From NCBI RefSeq assembly GCF_041200175.1, contig NZ_CP165727.1:8550001-8614000 (forward strand): DNA of 64,000 nt. Reading direction: 5' to 3'. Positions 52,703 to 61,618 of this stretch are shown piece by piece. Every line of letters starts with the position of its first letter. The first letter of the stretch is position 1. A program made the translations under genes and the position numbers. The DNA is from Streptomyces sp. R33 (lineage in GTDB: Bacteria; Actinomycetota; Actinomycetes; Streptomycetales; Streptomycetaceae). Under the pieces are notes generated by a model. That model was not told the origin of the DNA. It saw nothing but the letters and a program-made list of their open reading frames with translations, and searched no databases.

Positions 52703-53196
52703 CCGACCCTCTCTCAGACACGATTCGGCGCCCCCGCATTCCAGCAGAACAGCTCCGTCCCGATCGCGCGCGCCGACGGTCACATGCGGGTGGATGCGGA
52801 GGCTGTCGTCCGTCACGTGCGGTCACTGTGTTGCTGTCGCGCGGCGGTGTCACCGCGCCAAGAGCGTCAACTTCACCGCAGGTTGATTCACCCGCAAGCG
52901 TGGTGGATGTGTGGCGTTTGACGGAGGCTTTCGGTCATGACGGGGTGGGCGGGGAGGGAGCGACGCAGCGGGGGCGGCGGGCCTGCGGCGTGATGCGTGA
53001 CGGTGTGGCGGGAGCGGTTCGAGGGCGGATTCCGCAAACCCCCGCACGCGGGATTGGCCGAGCCCCTGCCTTCGTCACTTTACGTGTTCAGGCCCTGTCC
53101 GGTGCCCTTGCGGCGTGTTCCGGCTTCATCATGGCACGCAGCAGACGCGGCCGATCGGTGGTGCCTTTCAGCAGCGTCGATGCGAAGGAAATCACC
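52703..53196. other. Gap between ADH and terpene synthase remnant
   Basis: No gene is supported in these 494 bases. Frames on both strands are Arg/Pro-rich composition artefacts. It must contain the ADH promoter near 52710-52800. Confidence 0.35.
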
Positions 53197-54110
53197 ATGA
53201 CCACACCTCCCGTTCCGCTGCGTGTCGCCCTGGCCAACGGCAGCTTGTAGCTGCCGGTTACCCGCGCGCCCGCGGGCGCGGACTGAACTTCGTGACCGAC
53301 TGGGTCACATGGGGGTTCGCCCTTGACGACACCGTCAACCGTGCCGATGCGCCCTGTCGGTCGTGGCAGCCGTCATCGCCGACACCTTCCGTGTCCTGCA
53401 CGCCGACCCACGCGGCCCCGTCCCCGAGCCGCTACGTGGGGCCAGCCAGGGCCTGTGGGACCTGATGACCCGCGCAGCCGACCACATGTCCAAGGAGTGG
53501 CTGGGCCAGCATCGGACCGACGTGGGGGTACTCCTGCGAGGAATCGTGCACAAGTTCCTGATCGGGGCCTTTCCTGAACCGCCGGACGTCGAGGCCGCCC
53601 TGGCCGTCCCCGTGGACGACGGAATGACGATGTTCACCAACGACATCGAGTACTTCGACGGCTTCGAGCTCCCGCTGCTCGCGAAGGCCACCAGCGGCTA
53701 CGTGCGGATGCGTATCCAACTCGACGAGGCCACCGCCATCCAGAACGACGTCTTCTTCATTCACCGCGACCGGCTCACCGGCGACTCCGACGGCACCGTC
53801 AACATCGTCGCAGCCCTCGAACGCCAACACGGCAAAGGAACCGAACACGCCCTCCTGCCAGCCCGCACTATGTATCTGGACCGGCTCACCGCCCTGGAAT
53901 CAGCCTGCGGCCAATTCGTCGACCAATGCCGCTCCCTCTGCCGTGACAGCGAATCCGTGGCGCAGGCCGAGCTGTACGCGAAAAACGTGTACGACCTGCT
54001 GCACGGCACCTGCCATGCCCACGTCTATGTCGCCGCCCGCGGCTACCTCGACGCGCAGCCCACCGTCCCGCCCGTCTCCAGCTGCTCGCGGACTACAAAG
54101 ACTGCACCCC
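53197..54110 (+). pseudogene. Terpene synthase remnant, multiply broken
   Basis: ATG 53197 begins 'TTPPVPLRVALANGSL' and hits TAG. 'FVTDWVTWGFALDDTVNRAD' appears next in another frame, carrying the place of the DDxx(D/E) metal motif. From 53363 a long frame gives 'DDGMTMFTNDIEYFDGFELP' and 'RIQLDEATAIQNDVFFIHRD', where the NSE triad has lost Ser (now Phe) and changed Glu to Asp. The length and order fit bacterial class I terpene cyclases. Nonsense, frameshifts and motif loss make activity very unlikely. Confidence 0.65.
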
Positions 54111-54222
54111 GGCGCGTCCGTGGGTACAGTGGGGTTTTTGCAGGTGAATGGGGTTGCCCGGGTGGGTGAACTGACTGCTCGGGGCCTGTTGCCGGGGCGG
54201 TGGGGCCGGTAGAACCGCTCTC

Positions 54223-54410
54223 GTGATGATCATGATGATGCGGGCCGCCACTGCGACCGCCGCTGCTCTTGCCCTGTCCCTCCCTGTCGCTGCGGCGCCC
54301 GCGCATGCTGCTGGGGAGCGCACTGTGCCGCAGGTTCTCCCGATGGGCGTCGCGGTGACTGTGTTGCCGGTCGCGGCCGAGGACCGGACCGGCTACCAGC
54401 GCACCAGCTC
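54223..54410 (+). pseudogene. Secreted nuclease (DUF1524/GmrSD-like) N-terminal fragment
   Basis: GTG 54223 starts a Met-rich signal peptide ('ATATAAALALSLPVAAAPAH') followed by 'PMGVAVTVLPVAAEDRTGYQ'. The latter is the lead-in to the HNH/DUF1524 domain of Streptomyces secreted proteins, where 'WVDADKDGCNTR' would normally follow. Instead the sequence passes into an IS5 C-terminus at about 54430. Only the signal peptide and first strand remain. Confidence 0.45.
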
Positions 54411-54437
54411 GCCGGCCGGCCCCGCAGACGCCCAGAC

Positions 54438-54707
54438 ATGCTCCTGGCCGACCGTGGCTACGACCACGACAAGTACCGCCGCCTGGTCTGGGCGACCGGA
54501 GTCAAACCCGTGATCGCCCGCCGCGGAGTCCCGCACGGCTCCGGCCTCGGCGTCTACCGGTGGGTTGTGGAGCGGAGCATCGCCTGGCTCCACGGCTTCC
54601 GCCGGCTACGGATCCGGTGGGAACGACGCGACGACATCCACGAGGCGTTCCTCGGCCTTGCCACCTGCCTCATCACCCACCGGCACGACCAACGCCTTTG
54701 TTACTGA
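54438..54707 (+). pseudogene. IS5-family transposase C-terminal fragment
   Basis: 'LLADRGYDHDKYRRLVWATG', 'YRWVVERSIAWLHGFRRLRI' and 'FLGLATCLITHRH' give the second Asp and the Glu of an IS5-type DDE domain. The N-terminal half is missing. It is joined directly to the nuclease fragment. Confidence 0.75.
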
Positions 54708-54764
54708 CTTTTCCGTTGAGTTGTCGGGGGTGACATCGCATGATCCCTGCGGTAGTTCGTGACC

Positions 54765-55620
54765 ATGAGGTATGCCCAGGGTGGTGGTCTCACTCCGCAG
54801 AGGCAGGCCGCGCGGGAGCGGGTGCGCATGCTCGCCGCCGACGACTTTGCGCGGGATGAGAAGAACGTGGTGATAGCCAAACGGCTTCGGGTCAGTGTGC
54901 GGTCGGTGGAACGGTGGCGCCGGTCCTGGCGGGAGGGAGGACGGCAGGCACTGTGCATTTCGGGCCCAGCCGGGCGGCCGAAGGTCGACGACAGTGATTT
55001 CGCCGTGCTCGAGCCGCTCCTGCTGGATGGCGCGATGGCCGAGGGCTGGGCGGATGAGCGGTGGACGCTCTCAAAGGGTGCGCATGCTGATCGCGGACCA
55101 GCTGGGGGTGTCGTTGTCGATCCGCGGAGTGTGGGAGTTGCTGCGGCGGCACGGCTGGTCGTGTCAGCAGCCTGCGCGGCGGGCAGTGGAACGGGACGAT
55201 GCGGCGGTGGCCGGCTGGGTGAAGGAGACCTGGCCCCAGGCAAAGCCACCGCGGCGGCGCTCGGGGCATGGCTGGTCTTCGAGGACGAGGCCGCCGTCTC
55301 GATGACGTCGCACCGCTCACGCACCTGGGCGCCCAGAGGGGGCACGCCCGTGGTGCGGTGCCGACATCGCAGAGGTCTATTCCTGCCCCGGCGCTGGGTC
55401 GTCGAGCGGACCTGGGCCTGGATGATGCATGCCCGCCGTCATGCACGTGACTACGAACGGCTCGTCCAACACTCCGAGATGCTGATCACCTGGGCCGCCA
55501 TCACGCTCATGACCAGGCGACTGACCCGCAAAGGCCCCCGCACCGACAGCTGGACAAGGAAGCCCGAGACATCCTCCGCAGAGCCCGCAGCTCAGTCCGC
55601 CGCGGGGACTGGTGCCAGCT
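54765..55620 (+). pseudogene. Chimeric transposase remnant: IS630 N-part joined to IS5 C-part
   Basis: ATG 54765 gives 'MRYAQGGGLTPQRQAARERV' and 'VIAKRLRVSVRSVERWRRSW', an IS630 N-terminus. An extra base near 55070 shifts the frame to 'VRMLIADQLGVSLSIRGVWE'. The first frame resumes with 'WLVFEDEAAVSMTSHRSRTW' (DDE Asp-like). After 'GTPVVRC' the sequence switches to 'RRWVVERTWAWMMHARRHAR' and 'ITLMTRRLTRK', an IS5-type C-terminus. The end overlaps the convergent SMI1 gene. Confidence 0.65.
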
Positions 55621-56281
55621 GACGTTCCGCCCTCTCAAGCCACGTCAGATACCAGCGGGTGAAAGTCATCGGAGCATCGTGCTCATCGAGGAGCGGCTTC
55701 AGGTCCTCGTCATCCGCCCTGTTGTCGGACCAGATTCGCCCACGCTCCGGGCCGCTGATGATCAACCACTCGCGGGCGGCACACCCCAGCGTTGAGATCA
55801 CGACCGCGCCGACAGTGCGGTCCGCCGACCACATCACGGGTTCCCAGCGCTCTTCCCATGCCTCAATAGCGTCATCGAAGTCCTCGATGTCCTCGAAGTC
55901 CTCTTCTTCGGGGTGCTCGGCCAGCAGCGACTGGACAGCTTCAGGATCGGCACCTTCACGCGGAAAGGGCTTGGCCAGACGGGATAGGTCAGCCAGATCG
56001 GCTCCATCCCCCTCCCACCGCCAGCGACCCTGAATGAGTCGTACCGGATACACCCCATACGAGGGCCCGGCACCTCCGGCGCCCACCCAGAGGAGGAAGT
56101 CGCGGTACTCCCCGGGCAGCGACACACCCATCTGACCTTCGAGGTCGGCCAGCTCTGCCGGGGTCAAAGGGTCCTCAAGGAAGAACTTGTGCCCGATTGC
56201 GCCAAAAACACGATCACCGGCCGGCGCGGCAATGAGGGATTGCACCCGCTCCCGCACCCCCACCCATATCGAGTCATCCAT
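55592..56281 (-). CDS. SMI1/KNR4-family protein
   Basis: The product has 229 residues: 'LTPAELADLEGQMGVSLPGE', 'YRDFLLWVGAGGAGPSYGVY', an acidic insert ('EEDFEDIEDFDDAIEAWEER') and 'EWLIISGPERGRIWSDNRAD'. SMI1/KNR4 (SUKH-1) domains are among the most common immunity proteins to polymorphic toxins, though some are regulatory. No toxin gene adjoins it here, so it may be an orphan immunity gene in a region rich in toxin systems. Confidence 0.88.
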   Translation of the reverse strand: MDDSIWVGVRERVQSLIAAPAGDRVFGAIGHKFFLEDPLTPAELADLEGQMGVSLPGEYRDFLLWVGAGGAGPSYGVYPVRLIQGRWRWEGDGADLADLSRLAKPFPREGADPEAVQSLLAEHPEEEDFEDIEDFDDAIEAWEERWEPVMWSADRTVGAVVISTLGCAAREWLIISGPERGRIWSDNRADDEDLKPLLDEHDAPMTFTRWYLTWLERAERQLAPVPAAD

Positions 56282-56510
56282 GGGCCGAGCCTATGCCGCA
56301 CGTCGAGGCGGGGCCGAGCAGGGTGGGCTCCGGCAGGCCAGCCTTCAAAAACACGCACTCAAGCGGCACGGAAGGCGTACGCGCCGGCCAACCTCTGCGC
56401 AGGTCCCGCACCGCGCCGTCCTGACCTGCGGAATGTCACAACTGGCTCTGCTTCGCGCTCTGTTGTTACACGTATGCCTCACGGCAACGCCTTACGCGAA
56501 GGGAAACAGG
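56282..56510. other. Short gap, no gene seen
   Basis: Nothing is supported here; it probably holds the promoter of the SMI1 gene. Confidence 0.3.
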
Positions 56511-56765
56511 GTGGATCCGGTTGTGGCAGGAGCGGTTGTGACCGTTCTCGTCAGCATGGTGAGTGGCGCGGTGAAGATCGCACATCGCTGGTTGCGCACG
56601 GAGGTGGAGCTCGCGCGCATCGCGGACGAGGGCACCACCGCGCGAGTCCGGTATGCCGTACCGCGAGGTGCGATGCAGGAATCGGCAGGGCACCGGCGGG
56701 TCTGGTTCGCTCCCGAGTCGCATGGGGTGGGGGGTGGCTGTGATGGAGGATGCCGCCAGTCCTGA
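56511..56765 (+). CDS. Small hypothetical protein, 84 residues
   Basis: GTG 56511 is preceded by GAAGGG at about 7 bases. 'DPVVAGAVVTVLVSMVSGAV' is a single hydrophobic helix followed by 'TEVELARIADEGTTARVRYA'. The pattern is common in short Streptomyces proteins of unknown role. The last 25 residues look like a wrong frame, so an indel near 56670 is possible. Confidence 0.45.
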   Translation: MDPVVAGAVVTVLVSMVSGAVKIAHRWLRTEVELARIADEGTTARVRYAVPRGAMQESAGHRRVWFAPESHGVGGGCDGGCRQS

Positions 56766-56797
56766 CCTGCTTGTGGACTCAACGCCCGAGGTGCGGC

Positions 56798-56989
56798 CCC
56801 TGGAGGCGCCGGCCATAGCGCTACCGGGGCGCCAGCTCGCTTCTACCAGCTCGGGGAGTTCCACCGGCTCGACCAGCGCATTCCCGGCTGCCAGTGGCAC
56901 CTCCTCGCCACCGAGGGGCTGCTGCCGCCACCCGTCCGCGAGCAGCTCCAGGACCTCATCGGCCGGGACGCGCCCCTTGCCGGGTAGGG
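56798..56989 (+). pseudogene. Start-less coding fragment
   Basis: The frame ending at the TAG near 56987 reads 'ARFYQLGEFHRLDQRIPGCQ' and 'LLATEGLLPPPVREQLQDLI', clearly protein-like, but no start codon lies between it and the preceding stop. It is probably the end of a decayed or frameshifted gene, perhaps the true C-terminus of the upstream gene. Confidence 0.4.
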
Positions 56990-57069
56990 GGCGATGTCAG
57001 ACCGGCCTCGTAGCGTCGAAGACGAGGCCCCGGACCGGACGGGACCCCGGAGGACCGAAGGAGCGGGCC

Positions 57070-57327
57070 ATGGGCGAGATCAGCATCGAGCGACAGCACC
57101 TTGACCACCTGCTGGCCGACAGCGCGAGCACGTACGGAGCCCCCTACCAGCGGGCCTTCGCCGAGCTCGCCGCAGCGCACCGAGGCCGGCCCGTCGCCGA
57201 GATCCTCCCGCTGCTGCGCCGGGCCTCCGACGAAGCGCTGCTCGGCTTCACGGACGCGGACCTCCGGGAACAGGCACAGGCGATCAGCACGGGCGAGCCG
57301 TACGTCCTGCGCGTCACGGTGGCCTGA
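57070..57327 (+). CDS. Small hypothetical protein, 85 residues
   Basis: ATG 57070 follows GGAG at about 8 bases. The product is helical and soluble: 'AFAELAAAHRGRPVAEILPL', 'LRRASDEALLGFTDADLREQ'. No family is recognised. It is convergent with a 43-residue gene and shares a hairpin with it. Confidence 0.6.
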   Translation: MGEISIERQHLDHLLADSASTYGAPYQRAFAELAAAHRGRPVAEILPLLRRASDEALLGFTDADLREQAQAISTGEPYVLRVTVA

Positions 57328-57372
57328 CCACGGTTGTGCCCGTCAGACCGCCCACTACGTGGCGGTCAGGCC
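57321..57372. terminator. Bidirectional hairpin between convergent genes
   Basis: GGCCTGACC (57321-57329) pairs perfectly with GGTCAGGCC (57364-57372), and inside it GACCGCC (57346-57352) pairs with GGCGGTC (57361-57367). The structure overlaps both stop codons. Confidence 0.55.
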
Positions 57373-57497
57373 TTGCGCCGGGCGCGGCCGGTGTGGGCGA
57401 GGGCGTCGGCGAGCTGGTCGTGGTTCATGGACGAGCGGCCCGGGATGCCGGCCGCGGCCGCCTTCTCGTACAGCTCGGCCTTCGTCAGCGCCGCCAT
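57366..57497 (-). CDS. 43-residue SAP/Rho-N-like small protein
   Basis: ATG 57497 to TGA 57366. It reads 'AALTKAELYEKAAAAGIPGR', then 'SSMNHDQLADALAHTGRARR'. The helix-extended-helix spacing ('LTKAELYEKAAAAGIPGRSSM', 'L..AL') matches SAP and Rho N-terminal DNA/RNA-binding motifs. Short stand-alone proteins of this type are frequent in Streptomyces, often near ATPases or plasmid genes. The coding bias is good despite the size. Confidence 0.6.
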   Translation of the reverse strand: MAALTKAELYEKAAAAGIPGRSSMNHDQLADALAHTGRARRKA

Positions 57498-57706
57498 GGG
57501 ACGCCCCGCCGCTATCGCCGGAACTCCCGACGTCCGCGGTCACCTGACGGCGGGGTGACGGGCAGGTCGCGCGTACTTGAACCTCCGCGCCATTCGTTCG
57601 GAACCGCAGCGCCATACGCGTGCCGAGACCGTCGGCGTCACACGGCGCCGGGACTGGGGCTGGCTGACGAGCGGGCGACGCGGCGCGCCGTGCGGGAGCA
57701 GCGCGG

Positions 57707-58129
57707 TCATGTGGTGTGCAGAGGTTCCTTGAAGGACCTGCGGAAGACCGGACCCGCGAAGGGGATGATCGAGGACTTCACCTTCGACGTGAACGAGGTG
57801 GGGTGCCGTTCGAGTCTTACGTCGACGCGGGTGCCGTTGTCCGTGGGAGTCATGTGAAACTGCCAGCCGCCCGGGCCGAAGGGCACCGAGTCACGGGTGG
57901 TGACGCTGACGCTGTTCGCCGAGCGGTCCCATTCGTAGCGTGCACGCTCCCAGGACTTGTCGTTGCCCTCGGTCACCTCCGCCCAGGTGTCGCCCCGCTC
58001 GTGGACCTGGAAGTGCTCGGCATCGATGGAAGACCACTCGTCGACGCGGGAGGGGCTGAAGTTCGTCAGCACGCCCATCACCTCGTCCGGGCTCATCGAA
58101 GAGTTCACGTGGAAGTGTAGGGAAGGCAT
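57707..58129 (-). CDS. SRPBCC (polyketide cyclase/dehydrase-like) protein
   Basis: ATG 58129 has GGAG about 8 bases upstream. The 140-residue product reads 'LHFHVNSSMSPDEVMGVLTN', 'EHFQVHERGDTWAEVTEG', 'RARYEWDRSANSVSVTTRDS', 'RVDVRLERHP', the helix-grip order of SRPBCC folds. These bind hydrophobic ligands; specificity is not visible. Confidence 0.8.
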   Translation of the reverse strand: MPSLHFHVNSSMSPDEVMGVLTNFSPSRVDEWSSIDAEHFQVHERGDTWAEVTEGNDKSWERARYEWDRSANSVSVTTRDSVPFGPGGWQFHMTPTDNGTRVDVRLERHPTSFTSKVKSSIIPFAGPVFRRSFKEPLHTT

Positions 58130-58248
58130 GACCTGCTCCCTGGTTCGAGATGACCGCCTCCACCTCCCAGGGTGCGCCTCCGCCCACTGCCGTGCACCAG
58201 CAGCCGGAAATGGGCGCGCGGGCCTTGTCCTCCCGCGGGGCGACGAGG

Positions 58249-58866
58249 TCACGACGGCAGTTCGGTCCCCGCCTGCTCCCGGACCATGTACCGGGCGTAC
58301 CAGTCGGGCCAGTTTTCGTCCGCCGCAGCGATGCGTGCCTCGTGCTCCCCGTGTGCGGCCGCGGCACGGCGCAGCGCGCTCGCCAGGTCCTCGGCCGAGG
58401 CGAACGTCGTGGCCGCGGGGTCGAGGCGTCCCGGGAGCCGTGTGGTGATCTCCTGGAGCAGCCAGCCGTTGCCGTCCGGGTCGCTGAATGACAGGAACGA
58501 GCCGTAGCTCGTGCGCTGGGGATCCGGCCCCGGCACCCGGGCCTCCGTCCCGGCGTGGTGGAAGACGCCGCCGGCGTCGTGGAACACCTCGCTCGGCTCG
58601 GCGCCGAGCCGTTTCAGCTCCTCGCGTGCAGCGTTGATGTCGTCCACGACCAGGTGCAGGCCCTGGGCCGAGCCGGGCGTCTGGGAGGTGACCGAGGTGC
58701 CGAAGATGACCGATGCCGGCGAGCCGGGTGGCGTCACCTGCACCACCCTGAAGGTCTCGTCCGGGGCGACGTCCGCGTCCAGCCTCCAGCCGAGCCGCGT
58801 GTAGAAGTCCTTGGCCCGGTCGACGTCGGACACCGGCACCACTACGACTTCGAGTTTCATGTCCAT
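58249..58866 (-). CDS. VOC-family (glyoxalase-like) protein
   Basis: The product has 205 residues. It shows 'LEVVVVPVSDVDRAKDFYTR', 'LGWRLDADVAPDETFRVVQV', 'GLHLVVDDINAAREELKRLG' and 'SFLSFSDPDGNGWLLQEITT', a full VOC module with metal-ligand His and Glu positions. A C-terminal 45-residue helical extension ('DLASALRRAAAAHGEHEARI') is commonly seen in Streptomyces paralogues. The substrate is unknown. It lies in the same direction as the SRPBCC gene. Confidence 0.85.
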   Translation of the reverse strand: MDMKLEVVVVPVSDVDRAKDFYTRLGWRLDADVAPDETFRVVQVTPPGSPASVIFGTSVTSQTPGSAQGLHLVVDDINAAREELKRLGAEPSEVFHDAGGVFHHAGTEARVPGPDPQRTSYGSFLSFSDPDGNGWLLQEITTRLPGRLDPAATTFASAEDLASALRRAAAAHGEHEARIAAADENWPDWYARYMVREQAGTELPS

Positions 58867-59019
58867 GACTAACCACTCCTGGTTCGTGCAGATGCCGCCT
58901 TCGACGAGACTCGCACGGCCGGACGCGGGCCGCGCCCGGGAACCCAGTGGAGGGTGGCCCGGGGAGCACGCCGGGCCCGGCTTCGGAGCGGGCGGCGGCG
59001 GCCGGGAAGCCGATCCGGG

Positions 59020-59737
59020 TCAGTTGGCCTCCCACCAGCGGGTGACGACGTCGGCGTAGGCGTCGGCGCCCTCCTCCCAGGCGAAGTGGCCGACGTCGAT
59101 GAGGTCCAGCTTGCTGTTGGGCAGGTGCAGGTCCAGATACTCGGCGTTCTCGGGCGGTACGACCGCGTCGTTGCGGCCTGCCAGGATCTGGACCGGCGTC
59201 TCCAGGCGGGGCAGCAGCTCGCCGAGGACGGGCATTTCAGCGGGGTGCGCGCGGACGTAGGGCAGCTGGTCGGCGAACCGCTGACCCGTGTAGGACGCGA
59301 GGTAGTCCTCGCGCACGACGTCCGGCAATTCGTAGCCGTGGATGCCGCCGATCGCGGCGGTCACGGCGGCCTTGGCGCTCATGGCCCGATAGGGGGACAG
59401 GTCCTCGTCGAACACCCAGTCCTTCAGGGGGCTTCCCAGGTTCAGCGGGACTGCCGTCCCTCCGGTGCCCACCACCAGCGGCCACCCGCACGATGAAGTC
59501 ACCCATCGCGGTCGGGGACAGCAGGTCCTCGCGCAGCTCGGAATGGCCGAACCCGGGCAGGTCCACCGCAGTCAGGTGAGCGTGCCGGGCCAGCTTCGAC
59601 CAGATCGCGTCATAGGCGTACAGGCTCTCGGGCCACGGGCTGAGCAGCAGAGCCTCGCGGGCGCGGGGCACGTCACTCTCCGCGTACCGGATGGACAGTC
59701 CGTCGATGGTCCGGAACCGGGGCCTGATCTCGCTCAT
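59020..59737 (-). pseudogene. Alpha/beta hydrolase with internal deletion of the nucleophile elbow
   Basis: The 5' part from ATG 59737 reads 'ALLLSPWPESLYAYDAIWSK' and 'HLTAVDLPGFGHSELREDLL' to 'MGDFIVR'. After a frame change near 59480 it resumes 'PLVVGTGGTAVPLNLGSPLK' and 'PVQILAGRNDAVVPPENAEY' with 'LIDVGHFAWEE' (catalytic His). About 40 residues between, which should hold the nucleophile elbow, are missing. A segment that looks like the missing piece lies at 61264-61345. The gene cannot make an active hydrolase. Confidence 0.75.
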
Positions 59738-59886
59738 TTACCCGTCCTCTCAGGGGCCTTCGTGGCACGCGCCCCGGGCCGTGACGCAAACGTGTCTATG
59801 ACAACACGGACAGCGACACGCGGCGACGGCGCGCCCGCGGGACCCGGGGAGAGGGCTAATGTCGCCGGGTACCGAACGGAGTCCCC

Positions 59887-60723
59887 ATGACCTTCGCCTG
59901 CTCCTCGATCCGGACCCGGCTCGAAGAGGGCGTTCTGTGGGCCACCCTCGACGCGGGCCCGCTCAACCTCCTCGGTGTCGATCTGGTGCGTGACCTGGTC
60001 TCCCTTGTCGACACCCTGGACGACGACCCCGGCGACGTACGCGTCCTCGTCATCGACAGCGCCTCGCCGGACTACTTCTCGGCGCACGTGGATCTCACCG
60101 CGGTCCCGCAGTACACCGCGGAGGCGGCCAAGGCCGGCGGCCCCGGTGACGCCTCGCTCGGCATGTTCCTGCACAGGCTGTCGCGCGTCCCCGTGATCAC
60201 CATCGCCAAAGTGCGCGGCCGTGCCCGCGGCGGCGGCAACGAACTCGCACTGGCCTGCGACATGACCTTCGCATCGCGCGAGAACGCGGTCTTCGGCCAG
60301 TTCGAGTGCGGGACCGGCGCCCTTCCCGGCGCGGGCGGCATCCAGCACCTGACCCGGCGGCTCGGCCGCACTCGCGCCATCGAGGCCGTCGCAGGAGCGG
60401 CCGATTTCACCGCCGACCTCGCCGAGCGCTACGGCTGGATCAACCGTGCCCTGCCCGACGCCGAACTGGACGGCTTCGTCGAGCACCTGGCCAAGCGCAT
60501 CGCCGGATTCCCGCCCCAGGGGGTCCGGGCCGCCAAGCGCTCGATCAACGACCTCACGCTGGCGGAGCCCGCGCACATCCGCTCCGACGCCGCCACCTTC
60601 CAGGCCCTGATCACCCTGCCCGAAACCCGCGAGCGCCTGGAGCACCTGACCCACCGAGGACTCCAGCGCGCGGGCGAGACCGAACGCGACCTCGGCACGG
60701 CCGTGGCGGAGTTCCCCCGTTGA
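59887..60723 (+). CDS. Enoyl-CoA hydratase/isomerase family protein
   Basis: The protein has 278 residues from ATG 59887. Crotonase motifs are 'VLVIDSASPDYFSAHVDLTA' (oxyanion hole strand), 'GRARGGGNELALACDMTFAS' (second oxyanion Gly) and 'FGQFECGTGALPGAGGIQHL' (Glu region), ending with 'GFPPQGVRAAKRSIND'. It hydrates or isomerises an acyl-CoA; the pathway is unclear because the neighbours are unrelated. Confidence 0.88.
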   Translation: MTFACSSIRTRLEEGVLWATLDAGPLNLLGVDLVRDLVSLVDTLDDDPGDVRVLVIDSASPDYFSAHVDLTAVPQYTAEAAKAGGPGDASLGMFLHRLSRVPVITIAKVRGRARGGGNELALACDMTFASRENAVFGQFECGTGALPGAGGIQHLTRRLGRTRAIEAVAGAADFTADLAERYGWINRALPDAELDGFVEHLAKRIAGFPPQGVRAAKRSINDLTLAEPAHIRSDAATFQALITLPETRERLEHLTHRGLQRAGETERDLGTAVAEFPR

Positions 60724-60775
60724 CATGGCACATCCCGCCCAGCCGCCGAACGCTTCGCGCAAATGTTCCGTGAGG

Positions 60776-61075
60776 CTACGACTCGCCCGCGGCAAGGGGG
60801 AACTCCGTCCAGACGGTCTTGCCGTCCCGGGTGTAGCGGGTGCCCCACCGCTCGGTGAGCTGGGCCACCAGGAAGAGTCCGCGGCCGCCCTCATCGGTGG
60901 TGCGCGCCCGTCGTAGGTGCGGAGCCGTGCTGCTGCCGTCGGAAACCTCGCAGATCAGGCTGCGGTCGCGGATGAGCCGCAGGGTCCCCGACCCGCCGCC
61001 GTACCGGTAGGCGTTGGTGACCAGTTCACTGACGACCAATTCGGCGGCCGGAGAGACGGTGGAGAAGGCCGAACC
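60776..61075 (-). pseudogene. SpoIIE/RsbW-type ATPase C-terminal fragment
   Basis: 'AAELVVSELVTNAYRYGGGS' (N-box), 'LRLIRDRSLICEVSDGSSTA' and 'TTDEGGRGLFLVAQLTERWG' are the HATPase_c signature of anti-sigma kinases attached to SpoIIE phosphatases. Upstream of about 61075 the homology stops in unrelated sequence, so only the last 100 residues remain. Good codon use suggests recent truncation. Confidence 0.75.
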
Positions 61076-61089
61076 GGCGGCGGAGCCGA

Positions 61090-61260
61090 CCGGTGCCGTC
61101 GACCTCATGGAGGCCCTGCGCGCCAGTGTCGAGCGGGCCCGGAGTCCCAAGGACACCGGCGAGAAGGCCGCCTCCCCCGGCGCCCGCGCGGCCGACGGAA
61201 AGAAGGCGCCGGCCGCGAAGAAGCGGGCGCGCTCCGGGCCGGCGGCCAAGGGCCGGGAGC
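61090..61260 (+). pseudogene. Ku-like protein C-terminal fragment
   Basis: 'AVDLMEALRASVERARSPKD' followed by a Lys/Ala-rich tail ('GKKAPAAKKRARSGPAAKG') matches the end of actinobacterial Ku proteins (non-homologous end joining). There is no Ku core upstream. The opposite strand reads as nothing coherent here. Confidence 0.45.
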
Positions 61261-61263
61261 TGG

Positions 61264-61345
61264 GGTCTCGAACCGGTCCGGGTGCCGGGCCGCGGCGAAC
61301 AGCGCCGCGGGAGTGCCGATGCCGGGACCCACGACGTGCGGTTTT
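61264..61345 (-). pseudogene. Displaced alpha/beta-hydrolase nucleophile segment
   Basis: 'KPHVVGPGIGTPAALFAAAR' then 'HPDRFE' is the nucleophile-elbow segment of haloalkane-dehalogenase-like hydrolases. It fits the gap in the 59020-59737 gene and is on the same strand. It is flanked by unrelated fragments on both sides. Confidence 0.5.
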
Positions 61346-61352
61346 GTCAAAG

Positions 61353-61618
61353 ATCCGCTTCGCAGTGTGCTTCTGCTTCGGCGGAGCGTCCAGATCTGCC
61401 TGAAGGAAGCCGTCGATGATCCGCTTGTAGGGGTCCAGCCGGGTCGTCCGGGGACGGTGTTTCTTGCGCGGCTCCGGCCACTGAGCATCCAGAGCCCTGC
61501 GGACGGTTCGCCAGGTCACGCCGTACTTGTGCTCCAGAGCACGCATCGACACGTTGCCCTGACGGTGGTCACGACGGATCGCCGCGTACAGCTCGACCTT
61601 CGACTTCGGCAGGCGCAT
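61353..61618 (-). pseudogene. IS21-family IstA N-terminal fragment
   Basis: ATG 61618 gives 'MRLPKSKVELYAAIRRDHRQ', 'MRALEHKYGVTWRTVRRALD' (helix-turn-helix) and 'YKRIIDGFLQADLDAPPKQK', an IstA N-terminus. It stops after 'HTAKRIFDK'; the DDE domain and IstB are absent. Confidence 0.75.
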
